NCBI GenBank assembly: GCA_036274195.1
Contig: DASUGD010000272.1
Location: forward strand, 1-16,294
DNA length: 16,294 nucleotides
Direction: 5' to 3'
From: JAJKIV01 sp036274195
Lineage (GTDB): Bacteria; Gemmatimonadota; Gemmatimonadetes; Gemmatimonadales; Gemmatimonadaceae
This document shows, piece after piece, positions 5,669-12,792 of this stretch. A model generated the notes under the pieces. That model saw only the letters and a program-made list of their open reading frames with translations. It was not told the DNA's origin and ran no database searches. A program made the position numbers and the translations under genes. Numbering within the stretch: the first letter of the stretch is position 1; each line of letters opens with the position of its first letter.

Positions 5669-7261
5669 TCACTCGCTGCGCGGGCGCGGCTGCGTCGCCG
5701 CGGCGAGCAGGTCACGCTGCGAGCCGGCGTTATGAAGCAGGTCGACGGCCCGCTTGAGCTGCGTGTCATACGCCACGCTGCGCCGAAACGCGGCCGAATC
5801 GCCGAACGCCATGGAGGCGACACGACGCTCGAGGTCCCGGTCCACCAGCTCGTGCGCGGCGTCGAACGCCGGTCGCGTGATCTGCACACCGGCCCGCGTG
5901 AGGCGCGCGTACACCGAATCCCGCCAGGCCTGCGAGACGGTGAACGACGGTTGCACCGCTCCCTTCTGCTCGAGTGCCGTCCGGTAGAGAACCAGATAGC
6001 TCTCCTGCGATTTCGGCGCGAGTGCCTTGAGGAACGTCTGCTCCGCGTCGGTGATGGTGTCCGCCGGAACGATGACGTCAGGTGTGATCCCTCCGCCGCC
6101 GTACACGAGTCGCCCGCCATCCGACTTGAACGCCGGGCGCGCCTTGCGAACCGAGTCGGTCTCGAGCGAATCGGGAATCACCTCGACGAGCCGCCCATCC
6201 TCGAGGAGCTTGCGCTCGCGCTGGATCGAACGGCCGCTGGGCGTATACCACTTGCCCGTCGTCATCTTCAGCCCCCACCCACCGTCGAGCGTGAACAGCG
6301 ACTGGACGAGCCCCTTGCCGAACGACGTCGTCCCGATGATCACGCCGCGGTCGTGGTCCTGCAGCGCGCCGGCAACGATCTCGGATGCCGACGCCGTGTA
6401 CCCGTCCGTCAGCACCACCAGCGGCGCCTCGGGAACGACCGGTGCCTCCTCGGCCCGGCTCACCACCGGGACCGCCGATCGCGACCGCACGGTCACGATG
6501 TCCTGGCCACGCTTGAGGAAGAGATTCGCCATGCGCAGCGACTCGTCGAAATCGCCGCCGCCGTTCCCGCGCAGGTCGAGGATGAACGAACGGGCCCCTT
6601 CTCCCGCGAGCTGGCGCAGCGCCGTCTCGACCTCGCCGCCTGACGTCTCGTTGAACTTCTGCACCGGGATGTAGCCGACGCGATCGTCGAGCATCACGGC
6701 GAACGGCACGGCCGGGATGTGGACGATGGCGCGCGTGAAGCTCGACTCGATCGGCTGGGCGACGCCGCTGCGGGCGAACGTGACGCGGACGGTCGATCCG
6801 GGCGTGCCCGTTAGGCGCCCGGAGACACCCTCGAGCTTGAGACCGCTCGTGCTCATTCCATTGACGGACACGATCCGATCGCCCAGCTGCACCCCGCCCG
6901 CCTCGGCCGGCGTGTGCGGGTAGACCTTCGCAACCGCGAACGTGCCCTGCTGGTCCTCGATCAGCATCCCCACGCCGCCATACGAGTTGCCGAGGGAGTT
7001 GCGCGAGAAGCTGGAGAGCTCCTGCGGTGAGTACAGGTCGGCGTACGGATCGTTCAGGCTCTTCACCAGACCACGCGCCGCCTTCTCGTACATCGCGTCG
7101 GGCGTGACTGAGTCGACGGCGTCGGCGGCGATCCGTGCGAACACCTGGGCGAAGAGGCGAGCGGCGTCGGTCGCCTCACGACGCTGAAGCATGAAGCCGC
7201 CCGCGGCCAACGGCAGCGCGACGACGGAGACAGTCACCAACGCGATTCTCGAGCGCTTCAT
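5669..7261 (-). CDS. S41-family C-terminal processing protease
   Basis: A 530-residue peptidase of the CtpA/Prc type, which cleaves proteins near the C-terminus outside the cytoplasm. Residues 5-24 form one hydrophobic anchor or signal (ALVTVSVVALPLAAGGFML). A PDZ domain spans about 95-165 (YGGVGMLI, then AGGVQLGDRIVSVNGM). The core has DLRGNGGGDFDESLRMANLFL (about 229-249), then the serine motif GYTASASEI with Ser291 and the lysine motif FGKG with Lys316. The Ser-Lys spacing of 25 residues, and Asp302 between them, fit the Prc serine/lysine dyad. The C-terminal ~150 residues are a helical extension. ATG 7261 is supported by AGGAGG 7 bases upstream. It is a single-gene unit with its own terminator. 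The inactive-protease alternative is unlikely as the dyad is present. Confidence 0.95.
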   Translation of the reverse strand: MKRSRIALVTVSVVALPLAAGGFMLQRREATDAARLFAQVFARIAADAVDSVTPDAMYEKAARGLVKSLNDPYADLYSPQELSSFSRNSLGNSYGGVGMLIEDQQGTFAVAKVYPHTPAEAGGVQLGDRIVSVNGMSTSGLKLEGVSGRLTGTPGSTVRVTFARSGVAQPIESSFTRAIVHIPAVPFAVMLDDRVGYIPVQKFNETSGGEVETALRQLAGEGARSFILDLRGNGGGDFDESLRMANLFLKRGQDIVTVRSRSAVPVVSRAEEAPVVPEAPLVVLTDGYTASASEIVAGALQDHDRGVIIGTTSFGKGLVQSLFTLDGGWGLKMTTGKWYTPSGRSIQRERKLLEDGRLVEVIPDSLETDSVRKARPAFKSDGGRLVYGGGGITPDVIVPADTITDAEQTFLKALAPKSQESYLVLYRTALEQKGAVQPSFTVSQAWRDSVYARLTRAGVQITRPAFDAAHELVDRDLERRVASMAFGDSAAFRRSVAYDTQLKRAVDLLHNAGSQRDLLAAATQPRPRSE

Positions 7262-7578
7262 TCGTCGCCTCCTGGGGCGATCGTGTTCCGTATCCCACCC
7301 TGTGCGGCGACCGGCTTCGCATGAACGACGCCGTCGCGACTCCAGTGCCCGATGGCGGTTTTGGCGCAGTGAAGCACGTCACAACGTCGTCCCGCCGACC
7401 CGATGCAACACCGATTGTCGCGACGGCGCATCCGATTCGACAAGTCAAACTATGAGCACGCGTCCCATTCTGGTTCGGACTCGGGACGATTGGCGATTTC
7501 GCAGGGATGGACGGCAGACATTGGGGACGTAACGAAGCTGTTGGCTTCGTGCTGCGTGCGGCTGCAAGAGACGCAGCT
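7262..7578. other. Non-coding part of the S41-lipoprotein intergenic region
   Basis: First half of a 615-base gap between divergent genes (7262-7876). The promoter of the S41 gene should lie near its start, but I see no good -35/-10 pair on the minus strand. Open frames across it change composition and run into low-complexity repeats, so I do not call a gene. Confidence 0.5.
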
Positions 7579-7742
7579 ATCAGCCATCAGCCATCAGCCA
7601 TCAGCCGCCCCCAGCAGCCAGCGGCAGCCAGCAGCCAGCACGAGCAGCCAGCACGAGCAGCCAGCCACCAGCCGCCGTTCCTCCGTCGCCCGTCGCCCGT
7701 CCCCCGTCCCCGGCAGTCGCCAGTCGCCAGTCGCCAGCCGCC
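7579..7742. repeat. Mosaic of in-phase 7-base tandem repeats
   Basis: ATCAGCC is repeated four times (7579-7606). CAGC-rich units follow, including a 13-base unit GCAGCCAGCACGA at 7631-7643 and 7644-7656. Next come CGTCGCC twice (7684-7697), CGTCCCC twice (7698-7711), AGTCGCC three times (7715-7735) and AGCCGCC (7736-7742). Several different 7-base units are placed side by side, which suggests slippage plus replacement of units. It resembles the heptameric short tandem repeats of filamentous cyanobacteria. Confidence 0.85.
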
Positions 7743-7783
7743 TGTCTCTTGGTTGGCCCTGCGTTCAGCCCCGAACGGTTTAT

Positions 7784-7803
7784 CCCAGACCATTTGGTCC
7801 GGG
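7784..7803. promoter_or_regulatory. Operator-like inverted repeat over the lipoprotein promoter
   Basis: CCCAGACCA (7784-7792) and TGGTCCGGG (7795-7803) are complementary at eight of nine positions with a 2-base centre. The inner GACCA/TGGTC is perfect. The right arm covers the proposed -35 element, so a repressor binding here could block transcription of the gene at 7877. The regulator is unknown. Confidence 0.4.
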
Positions 7804-7823
7804 GCGAAACGATCTCCTATCTA
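7794..7823 (+). promoter_or_regulatory. Probable promoter of the plug-like lipoprotein gene
   Basis: TTGGTC (7794-7799), an 18-base spacer and TATCTA (7818-7823) form a plausible sigma-70-type promoter. Transcription would begin about 45 bases before the ATG at 7877, just after the heptamer repeats. Confidence 0.4.
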
Positions 7824-7876
7824 GCCTGTGCGACGCGCGAAACCGCGCGCCGCGTTCTCGCGACAGGAGATTTCGC

Positions 7877-8320
7877 ATGCGCTCCGCGTATCCGGCTGTC
7901 TTCCTTTGCGCACTCGCGTGCGCCTCGGCACCGTCGTCCCCCGCGTACCTCTCCACCACCGGCGCCCCGGCCCGAATGTTCGCGTCGTCGTCCAGCGGTG
8001 GGCTCACCCGCGGCGTCCTCCTCACGGGCACGCACACCACCGAATACTTCGGTGGAGAATCCCTCTACGACGTGCTCCGACTCAGGGCACCGCTGTACCT
8101 CAAACCGCGGCCCGACATCGGCATCGAGCGGAGCATGAGGAGCGACCCGCTCGCCGTCTACATCGACGGCACCTTCGCCGGGACGTGGGAGGTCCTGCAG
8201 CTGGTGCCGGCGTACACCGTCCACTCGGTGGACCGCCTATCGGCCACCGAGGCAGCGCTGAGATTCGGATCGAACAAGAACTCCAGCGGTGCCGTCGTCG
8301 TCACCACGGTGCGCCGCTGA
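7877..8320 (+). CDS. Small exported protein, likely lipoprotein, resembling a TonB receptor plug domain
   Basis: A 147-residue protein. ATG 7877 is chosen because AGGAGA lies 8 bases upstream and the N-terminus is then a signal peptide (MRSAYPAVFLCALACASA) ending in a lipobox-like LAC at 13-15; the lipobox is imperfect, so a plain secretion signal remains possible. After a Ser/Thr/Gly-rich linker, residues about 60-147 follow the order of TonB-dependent receptor plug domains: SLYDVLRLRAPLYL, then VYIDGTFAG, then LVPAYTVHSVDRLSATEAALRFG and finally GAVVVTTV. No beta-barrel follows. Stand-alone plug-like proteins of this kind are, as I recall, frequent in Gemmatimonadota, with unknown role. It may sit at the outer membrane and modulate a receptor or transporter; that is inference. 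Confidence 0.75.
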   Translation: MRSAYPAVFLCALACASAPSSPAYLSTTGAPARMFASSSSGGLTRGVLLTGTHTTEYFGGESLYDVLRLRAPLYLKPRPDIGIERSMRSDPLAVYIDGTFAGTWEVLQLVPAYTVHSVDRLSATEAALRFGSNKNSSGAVVVTTVRR

Positions 8321-8349
8321 ACGACGCACGCTGCCACGGACGCAGCCTG

Positions 8350-8393
8350 AAAACGAAACCGCCCCGCGAGCCCTGGTGGCTTCGCGGGGCGGT
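8350..8393 (-). terminator. Terminator of the histidine kinase/response regulator operon
   Basis: ACCGCCCCGCGA (8358-8369) pairs with TCGCGGGGCGGT (8382-8393); GCC/GGC extends the stem past one bulged T, leaving a 5-base loop. On the minus strand TTTCGTTTTC follows. It may also stop + strand transcription from the lipoprotein gene ending at 8320, although that side lacks a U-tract. Confidence 0.8.
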
Positions 8394-8407
8394 TCGCCGT
8401 TAGGCGC

Positions 8408-9244
8408 TCACGGGATCCGATGCATCCGCGCCTGCAGCTGCTCGCGGTACGTGCGGCTCAACTTGAGCTGCCGCCCGTCGCGCAGGATCACGACGTAATC
8501 CCCGGCGAACCACGGCTGCAGCTCCTTGATCCGGTCGAGGTTCACGATCACGGCGCGGTGGATCCGGGCGAACATCTGCGGGTTGAGCGACGACTCGATG
8601 CCGTTCATCGTCTCGCGAATGAGATGGGACGTCTTGCCCACGTGTACCCGCACGTAGTTCCCCGACGCCTCGAACCAATCCACGTCGGCCACCTTCACGA
8701 AGAACACCCGCCCATCGCTCTTCACCATGAGCCGGTCGAGATAGCCGTTCTTCGGCGCCGCGTGCGTGCCAGATGCCCCGAGCAAGGCATGTGCGGCCGA
8801 GTTGACGTCGACGCGGTCGTCCTGCAGCACCTGCTCCAGGAGCGTCTTGAGCCGCCGGCCGGCCTGCGCCGTCGTCACGCGGTCGATGTGCTCGCGCGCC
8901 CGCTGGAACGCGCTCTTGAACCGCTCGGCGTCGAACGGCTTGAGCAGATAGTCCAGCGCGTTCACCTCGAACGCCTTGAGCGCGTACTCGTCGTAGGCCG
9001 TCACGAAGATGACCGCCGGCATCTGGTCGGCGCCTAACGCCTGCACGACGCCGAAGCCGTCCACGTCCGGCATCTGCACGTCGAGAAACACCAGGTCGGG
9101 GTTGTGCTGGCGAATGGCCTCGATGGCCTCGCGCCCGTTGGACGCTTCGCCGATGACCTCGACGTTGCTCTCGGCGCGCAGAAAACGGCGGATGCGCCGC
9201 CGCGCGATGGGTTCGTCGTCCGTCACTAACACACGAATGGACAT
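8408..9244 (-). CDS. LytTR-family response regulator
   Basis: A 278-residue DNA-binding regulator. Residues 1-120 are a receiver domain with acidic pocket D9/D10, phosphoacceptor Asp55 (FLDVQMPD), Thr82 and Lys102 (LLKPF), all conserved. Residues about 168-275 are a LytTR DNA-binding domain (MVKSDGRVFFVKVADVDWFEASGNY, then IHRAVIVNLDRIKEL, ending near LSRTYREQL). ATG 9244 is chosen over a start 22 codons earlier because AAGGAG lies 7 bases upstream and the receiver fold begins at once. That ribosome site overlaps the kinase stop codon (TAAGGAG), so translation is probably coupled. It should be phosphorylated by the adjacent kinase and act on a promoter not identified here. Confidence 0.95.
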   Translation of the reverse strand: MSIRVLVTDDEPIARRRIRRFLRAESNVEVIGEASNGREAIEAIRQHNPDLVFLDVQMPDVDGFGVVQALGADQMPAVIFVTAYDEYALKAFEVNALDYLLKPFDAERFKSAFQRAREHIDRVTTAQAGRRLKTLLEQVLQDDRVDVNSAAHALLGASGTHAAPKNGYLDRLMVKSDGRVFFVKVADVDWFEASGNYVRVHVGKTSHLIRETMNGIESSLNPQMFARIHRAVIVNLDRIKELQPWFAGDYVVILRDGRQLKLSRTYREQLQARMHRIP

Positions 9245-9254
9245 GACCGTCTCC

Positions 9255-11756
9255 TTACGCGGGTTGCGCGGACAGAAGCGCGGGCGCGGAATCCCGCGAC
9301 GCTTCCGCATCGCGATCGGCCAGGAGGACGATCGCCGTCATCGAATCCGGGAAATACAACGACACTTTTCGGTCGCGCTCGGCCAGCGTCGCCTTCTCGA
9401 CCGCCTCTGCCCACCCGCCCGGACGGCCCGCTTCCGCGGCGTCACCGTCAGGCGTTGCGGCGTGCACCCGAACTCTCGTCGCGCCGCCAACGAGCCGCTC
9501 CGATTCCACCGTCACGGCCACCGAGTCCGGCGCCACGACCGCGCCGGATCCCGTCAACAGATCGTCGATCAGCGTCCGCAGCAGCCGGTTCGGCAGCTGC
9601 ACGGACAGCGTCTCCGGCGCAACGTGCAGCGTCAGCGATGTGCCCGGGCGGACCCCCAGGTCGTGCACGTCCACGTACGCCTTCACCAGCTCCAGCTCTC
9701 GGCGCAGCGATGTTTGGCGTTCGCCAGCAGCGTCCAGCGTCAGCCGCAACACGTCGGCCAGCCGAGCGACCAACCGCTCCGTGCGATTCACGTCTTCGTG
9801 CACGAGCCTGGCGAGCAGCTCGATCGTTCCGAGCAGGAATTGAGGACGCAGCTGGACGCAGAGCGTCTGGTACCGGGATCGTGCGATCGCAGCCTCGAGC
9901 CGCGCCGCCGCGACATCGCGCTCGCGATACCACGCGTAGAAATCGCGACCGTGCGACCAGGCCAGCAGGGCGAAGTAGATGAACACATTGCCCGAGATCT
10001 GGTTGAAGCTGAGCGACGAGAAGATCCCGAAGTCACCCATGACGCCGGAGAACCGCACGACCGCGACGTGCGCCGTCGCGACGGCAACCGCGAGGATCGC
10101 GTGGATCGCGATCCGCGTGGCCCAGTTGCGCCGGCCGACGCGAAGGCGGCGCGCGAGCCACAGGACGATCGGCGTGAACAGTGCCCACGCGGCCGCCGAC
10201 ACGAGGTGCGCGGTGATGTACTGCAGCTTGTCCCCTTCCTCGGGGAGGCCGCGTGCGACCGCGAAGTAATACACCTGAAGCGACCAGAGGATCGCGCACA
10301 ACAGCCACACGGCTCCAATCGCCAGCCAGCCGCGAGCCGACAGCCGCGGCGATTCGCGTCCCGGCTTCACCGCCTGGGGATCGCCTAACGCCGCGTCGGA
10401 CACCGCCTGGCTCGCCTGGTCCGCCTGCTCGGTCACCGACGCCGTTCGCGCCAGCGAGGGCGGGCCGTCGCCGAAGACCTCGCTCGCCTCGAGTCCGTTC
10501 CACCGCGACTGTGCTATGGTAGCCGTGCCCACCTGGGCCGGCACCGCGGTGCCCGCGGCTGGCGTGGACCACAGGCGCTGGGGCGGCATCATCGACCATT
10601 CGCCGGTCGCGCTCCAATCCGGCGGCGGCTGGTCGGCGAGCAGCGCTCGCGAGCGGAACGGGATCTCGAGCGCGACGACCGTTCCGCCATTTTCGCCGGA
10701 CCGCAGCTCGAACCGATGATCGTCGCCGTAGAGCTGGGTCAGCCGGTTCCGGGCGTTCTTGAGCCCGATGCCCGGGCGGAACGAGGTGCGAGTGGGCGCG
10801 AGGCCGACGCCGTTGTCGCGCACCTCGAGGTATAACCGCCCGCCGGTCACCCACGCGCGGACACCGACCGTCCCCGGTGCCGATCGTACGGCGAGGCCGT
10901 GGCGGATCGCATTCTCCACCAGCGGCTGCAGAATCAGGTGGGGCACGAGCGCGAGACGAGCGCCGTGGTCGATCTCGAGCTGCACCGTCAGCCACTCGCT
11001 GAAGCGTGCGCGCTGGATGTCGAAATACGGATCGAGACTCGCCAGCTCCTCCTCGAGCGTCACCTCGTCCTGCCCCACTCGCTCGAGCGACAACCGCAGC
11101 AGCGTGTGAAGCTGTCTGAGCATTCGTTCGGCCGCTTCCGGAGCCTCGTGCGCGAGCTCGGAGATCGCGTTGAGACAGTTGAACAGGAAGTGCGGCTGCA
11201 GCTGGAGTCCGAGGAATTGCAGCTGGGCGCGAGCCAGCTGGACCTCGAGCATGTGGGTTCTGACCGTGCGATCGCGGTACTGCGCGTGAAGCCCGAGGGC
11301 CCACGCGACGACCACCACCATTGCGTAGGTGAGGACGTTGACGTCCAGCCAATAGACGTAGCTGGGCAGGAGCGCGCCCACATCGAGCGGTGAAAGCGTC
11401 CACTCGAGCTTCTGTCGTACGACGGTAACGACGAGCGCGACGGCGGGTGCGATGACGACGTGGGCAGCGACCGCCCCGAGCTTCCCGAGATGCGCCTCCT
11501 CGATGCGCCGGTGGATCCAGACGATGCCCGGCGTGAGGATCGCCCAGAACCACGCCACGCCGGTGCAGATCTCGACCGCCCACCACCACCGCATACCCGC
11601 GAGGGTCACCTTCAACAACAGGCCCTGCGCGATGCCATACGCCGTCCAGGCGGCGAAGATCAGCGCCCACCGCACCCAGCGTCGTCGAGCCGGCTCGCGA
11701 GGCGGGGCCGTCTCGATGAAATGGGGGAGGAATGGAGCGGCGGCGCTGCTGTTCAC
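9255..11756 (-). CDS. Fused tandem LytS-like sensor histidine kinase: active module plus pseudokinase module
   Basis: An 833-residue membrane protein with two copies of a 4-TM + His_kinase-type module. Copy 1: TM segments near 28-53, 56-80, 93-115 and 134-157, phosphoacceptor His189 (QLQPHFLFN), N-box LVENAIRHG with Asn282, DNGVGL at 314-319 and GIGL near 329, so it should be active. A polar linker (about 370-470) follows. Copy 2: TM segments near 476-500, 512-534, 545-568 and 584-600. The His box then reads QLRPQFLLG with Gln639 in place of His, the N-box has become LIDDLLTGSG, and no DNGxG or GxGL box remains. GTG 11756 is my start. The frame stays open to 11924, but that stretch contains the divergent promoter and a long inverted repeat and lacks a good ribosome site; ATG 11915 is the main alternative. 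It is directly followed by its regulator gene. Ligand unknown. Confidence 0.93.
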   Translation of the reverse strand: MNSSAAAPFLPHFIETAPPREPARRRWVRWALIFAAWTAYGIAQGLLLKVTLAGMRWWWAVEICTGVAWFWAILTPGIVWIHRRIEEAHLGKLGAVAAHVVIAPAVALVVTVVRQKLEWTLSPLDVGALLPSYVYWLDVNVLTYAMVVVVAWALGLHAQYRDRTVRTHMLEVQLARAQLQFLGLQLQPHFLFNCLNAISELAHEAPEAAERMLRQLHTLLRLSLERVGQDEVTLEEELASLDPYFDIQRARFSEWLTVQLEIDHGARLALVPHLILQPLVENAIRHGLAVRSAPGTVGVRAWVTGGRLYLEVRDNGVGLAPTRTSFRPGIGLKNARNRLTQLYGDDHRFELRSGENGGTVVALEIPFRSRALLADQPPPDWSATGEWSMMPPQRLWSTPAAGTAVPAQVGTATIAQSRWNGLEASEVFGDGPPSLARTASVTEQADQASQAVSDAALGDPQAVKPGRESPRLSARGWLAIGAVWLLCAILWSLQVYYFAVARGLPEEGDKLQYITAHLVSAAAWALFTPIVLWLARRLRVGRRNWATRIAIHAILAVAVATAHVAVVRFSGVMGDFGIFSSLSFNQISGNVFIYFALLAWSHGRDFYAWYRERDVAAARLEAAIARSRYQTLCVQLRPQFLLGTIELLARLVHEDVNRTERLVARLADVLRLTLDAAGERQTSLRRELELVKAYVDVHDLGVRPGTSLTLHVAPETLSVQLPNRLLRTLIDDLLTGSGAVVAPDSVAVTVESERLVGGATRVRVHAATPDGDAAEAGRPGGWAEAVEKATLAERDRKVSLYFPDSMTAIVLLADRDAEASRDSAPALLSAQPA

Positions 11757-11772
11757 TGGGTGTCTCGAGTTT

Positions 11773-11839
11773 TCGGTTCGTCCCTGCGCTGAATGAAAGA
11801 CAGGTTGGGAGGAGGGCCAAGCCGCCTGGGACGAACCGA
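11773..11839. promoter_or_regulatory. Widely spaced 12-bp inverted repeat upstream of the kinase operon
   Basis: TCGGTTCGTCCC (11773-11784) and GGGACGAACCGA (11828-11839) are perfect complements 43 bases apart. They lie just upstream of the chosen kinase start and downstream of the divergent permease promoter on the opposite strand. A possible minus-strand promoter (TTGGCC, 16 bases, TTTCAT) sits between the arms. Candidates are a looped operator for the LytTR regulator itself or a leader hairpin. Confidence 0.45.
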
Positions 11840-11914
11840 TGCAGCCAAAGGACGAAGCGCGCGGGACAAGGCCGAGCTGGTCTCGACCCGCCGCTCCACC
11901 GTGTGGCCACGTCA

Positions 11915-11944
11915 TTGTCTCCAAGGAAGTTACACGGTTATACT
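11915..11944 (+). promoter_or_regulatory. Probable promoter of the nickel/cobalt permease gene
   Basis: TTGTCT (11915-11920), an 18-base spacer and TATACT (11939-11944) make the best sigma-70-like promoter in the window. Transcription would start about 37 bases before ATG 11988. It overlaps the longest possible kinase frame, which supports a shorter kinase start. Confidence 0.5.
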
Positions 11945-11987
11945 CCGCGCCTCATCACCTCATGGTACGGGTCGCTCCCAGGACTCC

Positions 11988-12773
11988 ATGTCGAACGTGG
12001 TCACGATACTCGCGCTGGGCTTTTTCCTCGGGATGCGGCACGCGACCGATGCCGATCACGTCATCGCGGTCGCGACCATCGTGTCCAGAGAGCGAAGCTC
12101 GCGAGCTGCCGCCCTCATCGGCGTCGCCTGGGGGTTGGGCCACACGCTGACGATTCTCTTCGTTGGCGGCGCGATCATTCTCCTGGGCTGGGTGATCCCG
12201 CCGCGGGTGGGCATGTCCATGGAGATGGCGGTGGGCTTCATGCTGTGTGTGCTCGGGCTCGCGAACCTGCGCGGGCTAACGGGCTGGCTCCGCGAGACCG
12301 TCAACGCGACGCGCAACGGGTCGGGTCACCACGTCCATTCCCACGCGCATAGGCACGGCGACTACGTCCACACCCATGCCCACGCGCACGAGCCGGAGTC
12401 GCACCCGCACGACCCGACGCGGACTCCGGTCACCTGGCTGGATCGCCACTTCGGTCGTCTGCGGGTGTACTCGCTCGTGAGGCCACTCGTCGTCGGCGTG
12501 GTGCATGGCCTCGCCGGCTCGGCCGCCGTGGCGCTGCTGGTGCTCGCGACCATTCAGAGCGCGCGCTGGGCCCTGCTGTACCTGCTCGTGTTCGGTCTCG
12601 GGACGATCGGCGGGATGATGCTGATCACTCTGGCAATCGGGCTTCCCTTCGCGGCCACGGGCGATCGCTTCGCGCGGGTGCATCGCGGGCTCCGGTTCGC
12701 CGCCGGGGCCGTGAGCCTGGTGTTCGGGCTGTTCTTCGCCTACGAGGCCGGTGCGGGGCTGATCGCTCGTTAG
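11988..12773 (+). CDS. NiCoT-type (HoxN/NixA-like) nickel/cobalt permease
   Basis: A 261-residue inner-membrane permease for Ni2+ or Co2+ uptake. The signature is RHATDADHV at residues 17-25, the H-x4-D-H metal-selecting motif of TM II in this family. GLGHTLTILFVGGAIIL follows, then later VHGLAGSAAVALLVL and FGLGTIGGM. About six to seven membrane segments are visible. Residues 113-141 form a loop with about a dozen His residues (HVHSHAHRHGDYVHTHAHAH), a likely metal-binding store or sensor. ATG 11988 has AGGA 5 bases upstream; the frame stays open 65 codons further, but that part is not membrane-like and crosses the promoter. No urease, hydrogenase or cobalamin gene lies nearby to show which metal is used. 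The TAG stop is inside a CGTTAGGC octamer. Confidence 0.9.
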   Translation: MSNVVTILALGFFLGMRHATDADHVIAVATIVSRERSSRAAALIGVAWGLGHTLTILFVGGAIILLGWVIPPRVGMSMEMAVGFMLCVLGLANLRGLTGWLRETVNATRNGSGHHVHSHAHRHGDYVHTHAHAHEPESHPHDPTRTPVTWLDRHFGRLRVYSLVRPLVVGVVHGLAGSAAVALLVLATIQSARWALLYLLVFGLGTIGGMMLITLAIGLPFAATGDRFARVHRGLRFAAGAVSLVFGLFFAYEAGAGLIAR

Positions 12774-12792
12774 GCTCGCACGCTGCGAGTTG

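Noticed and set aside
7579..7742. CRISPR-like array
   Set aside because: Units are 7 bases and contiguous, with no spacers and no cas genes.
7403..7876. Longer N-terminus of the plug-like lipoprotein
   Set aside because: It would translate the heptamer repeats and place the signal peptide inside the protein; ATG 7877 has a ribosome site.
9245..9310. Longer N-terminus of the response regulator
   Set aside because: The 22 extra residues lie in the kinase gene, and a good ribosome site precedes ATG 9244.
10033..11910. 625-codon minus-strand frame inside the histidine kinase
   Set aside because: It is a shifted frame of the kinase gene, rich in Arg/Gly/Ala/Pro, with no domain motifs, while the kinase frame shows His, N and G boxes.
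11793..11987. Longer N-terminus of the Ni/Co permease
   Set aside because: The extra 65 residues are polar, cross the promoter at 11915-11944 and the inverted repeat, and precede a natural membrane-protein start.
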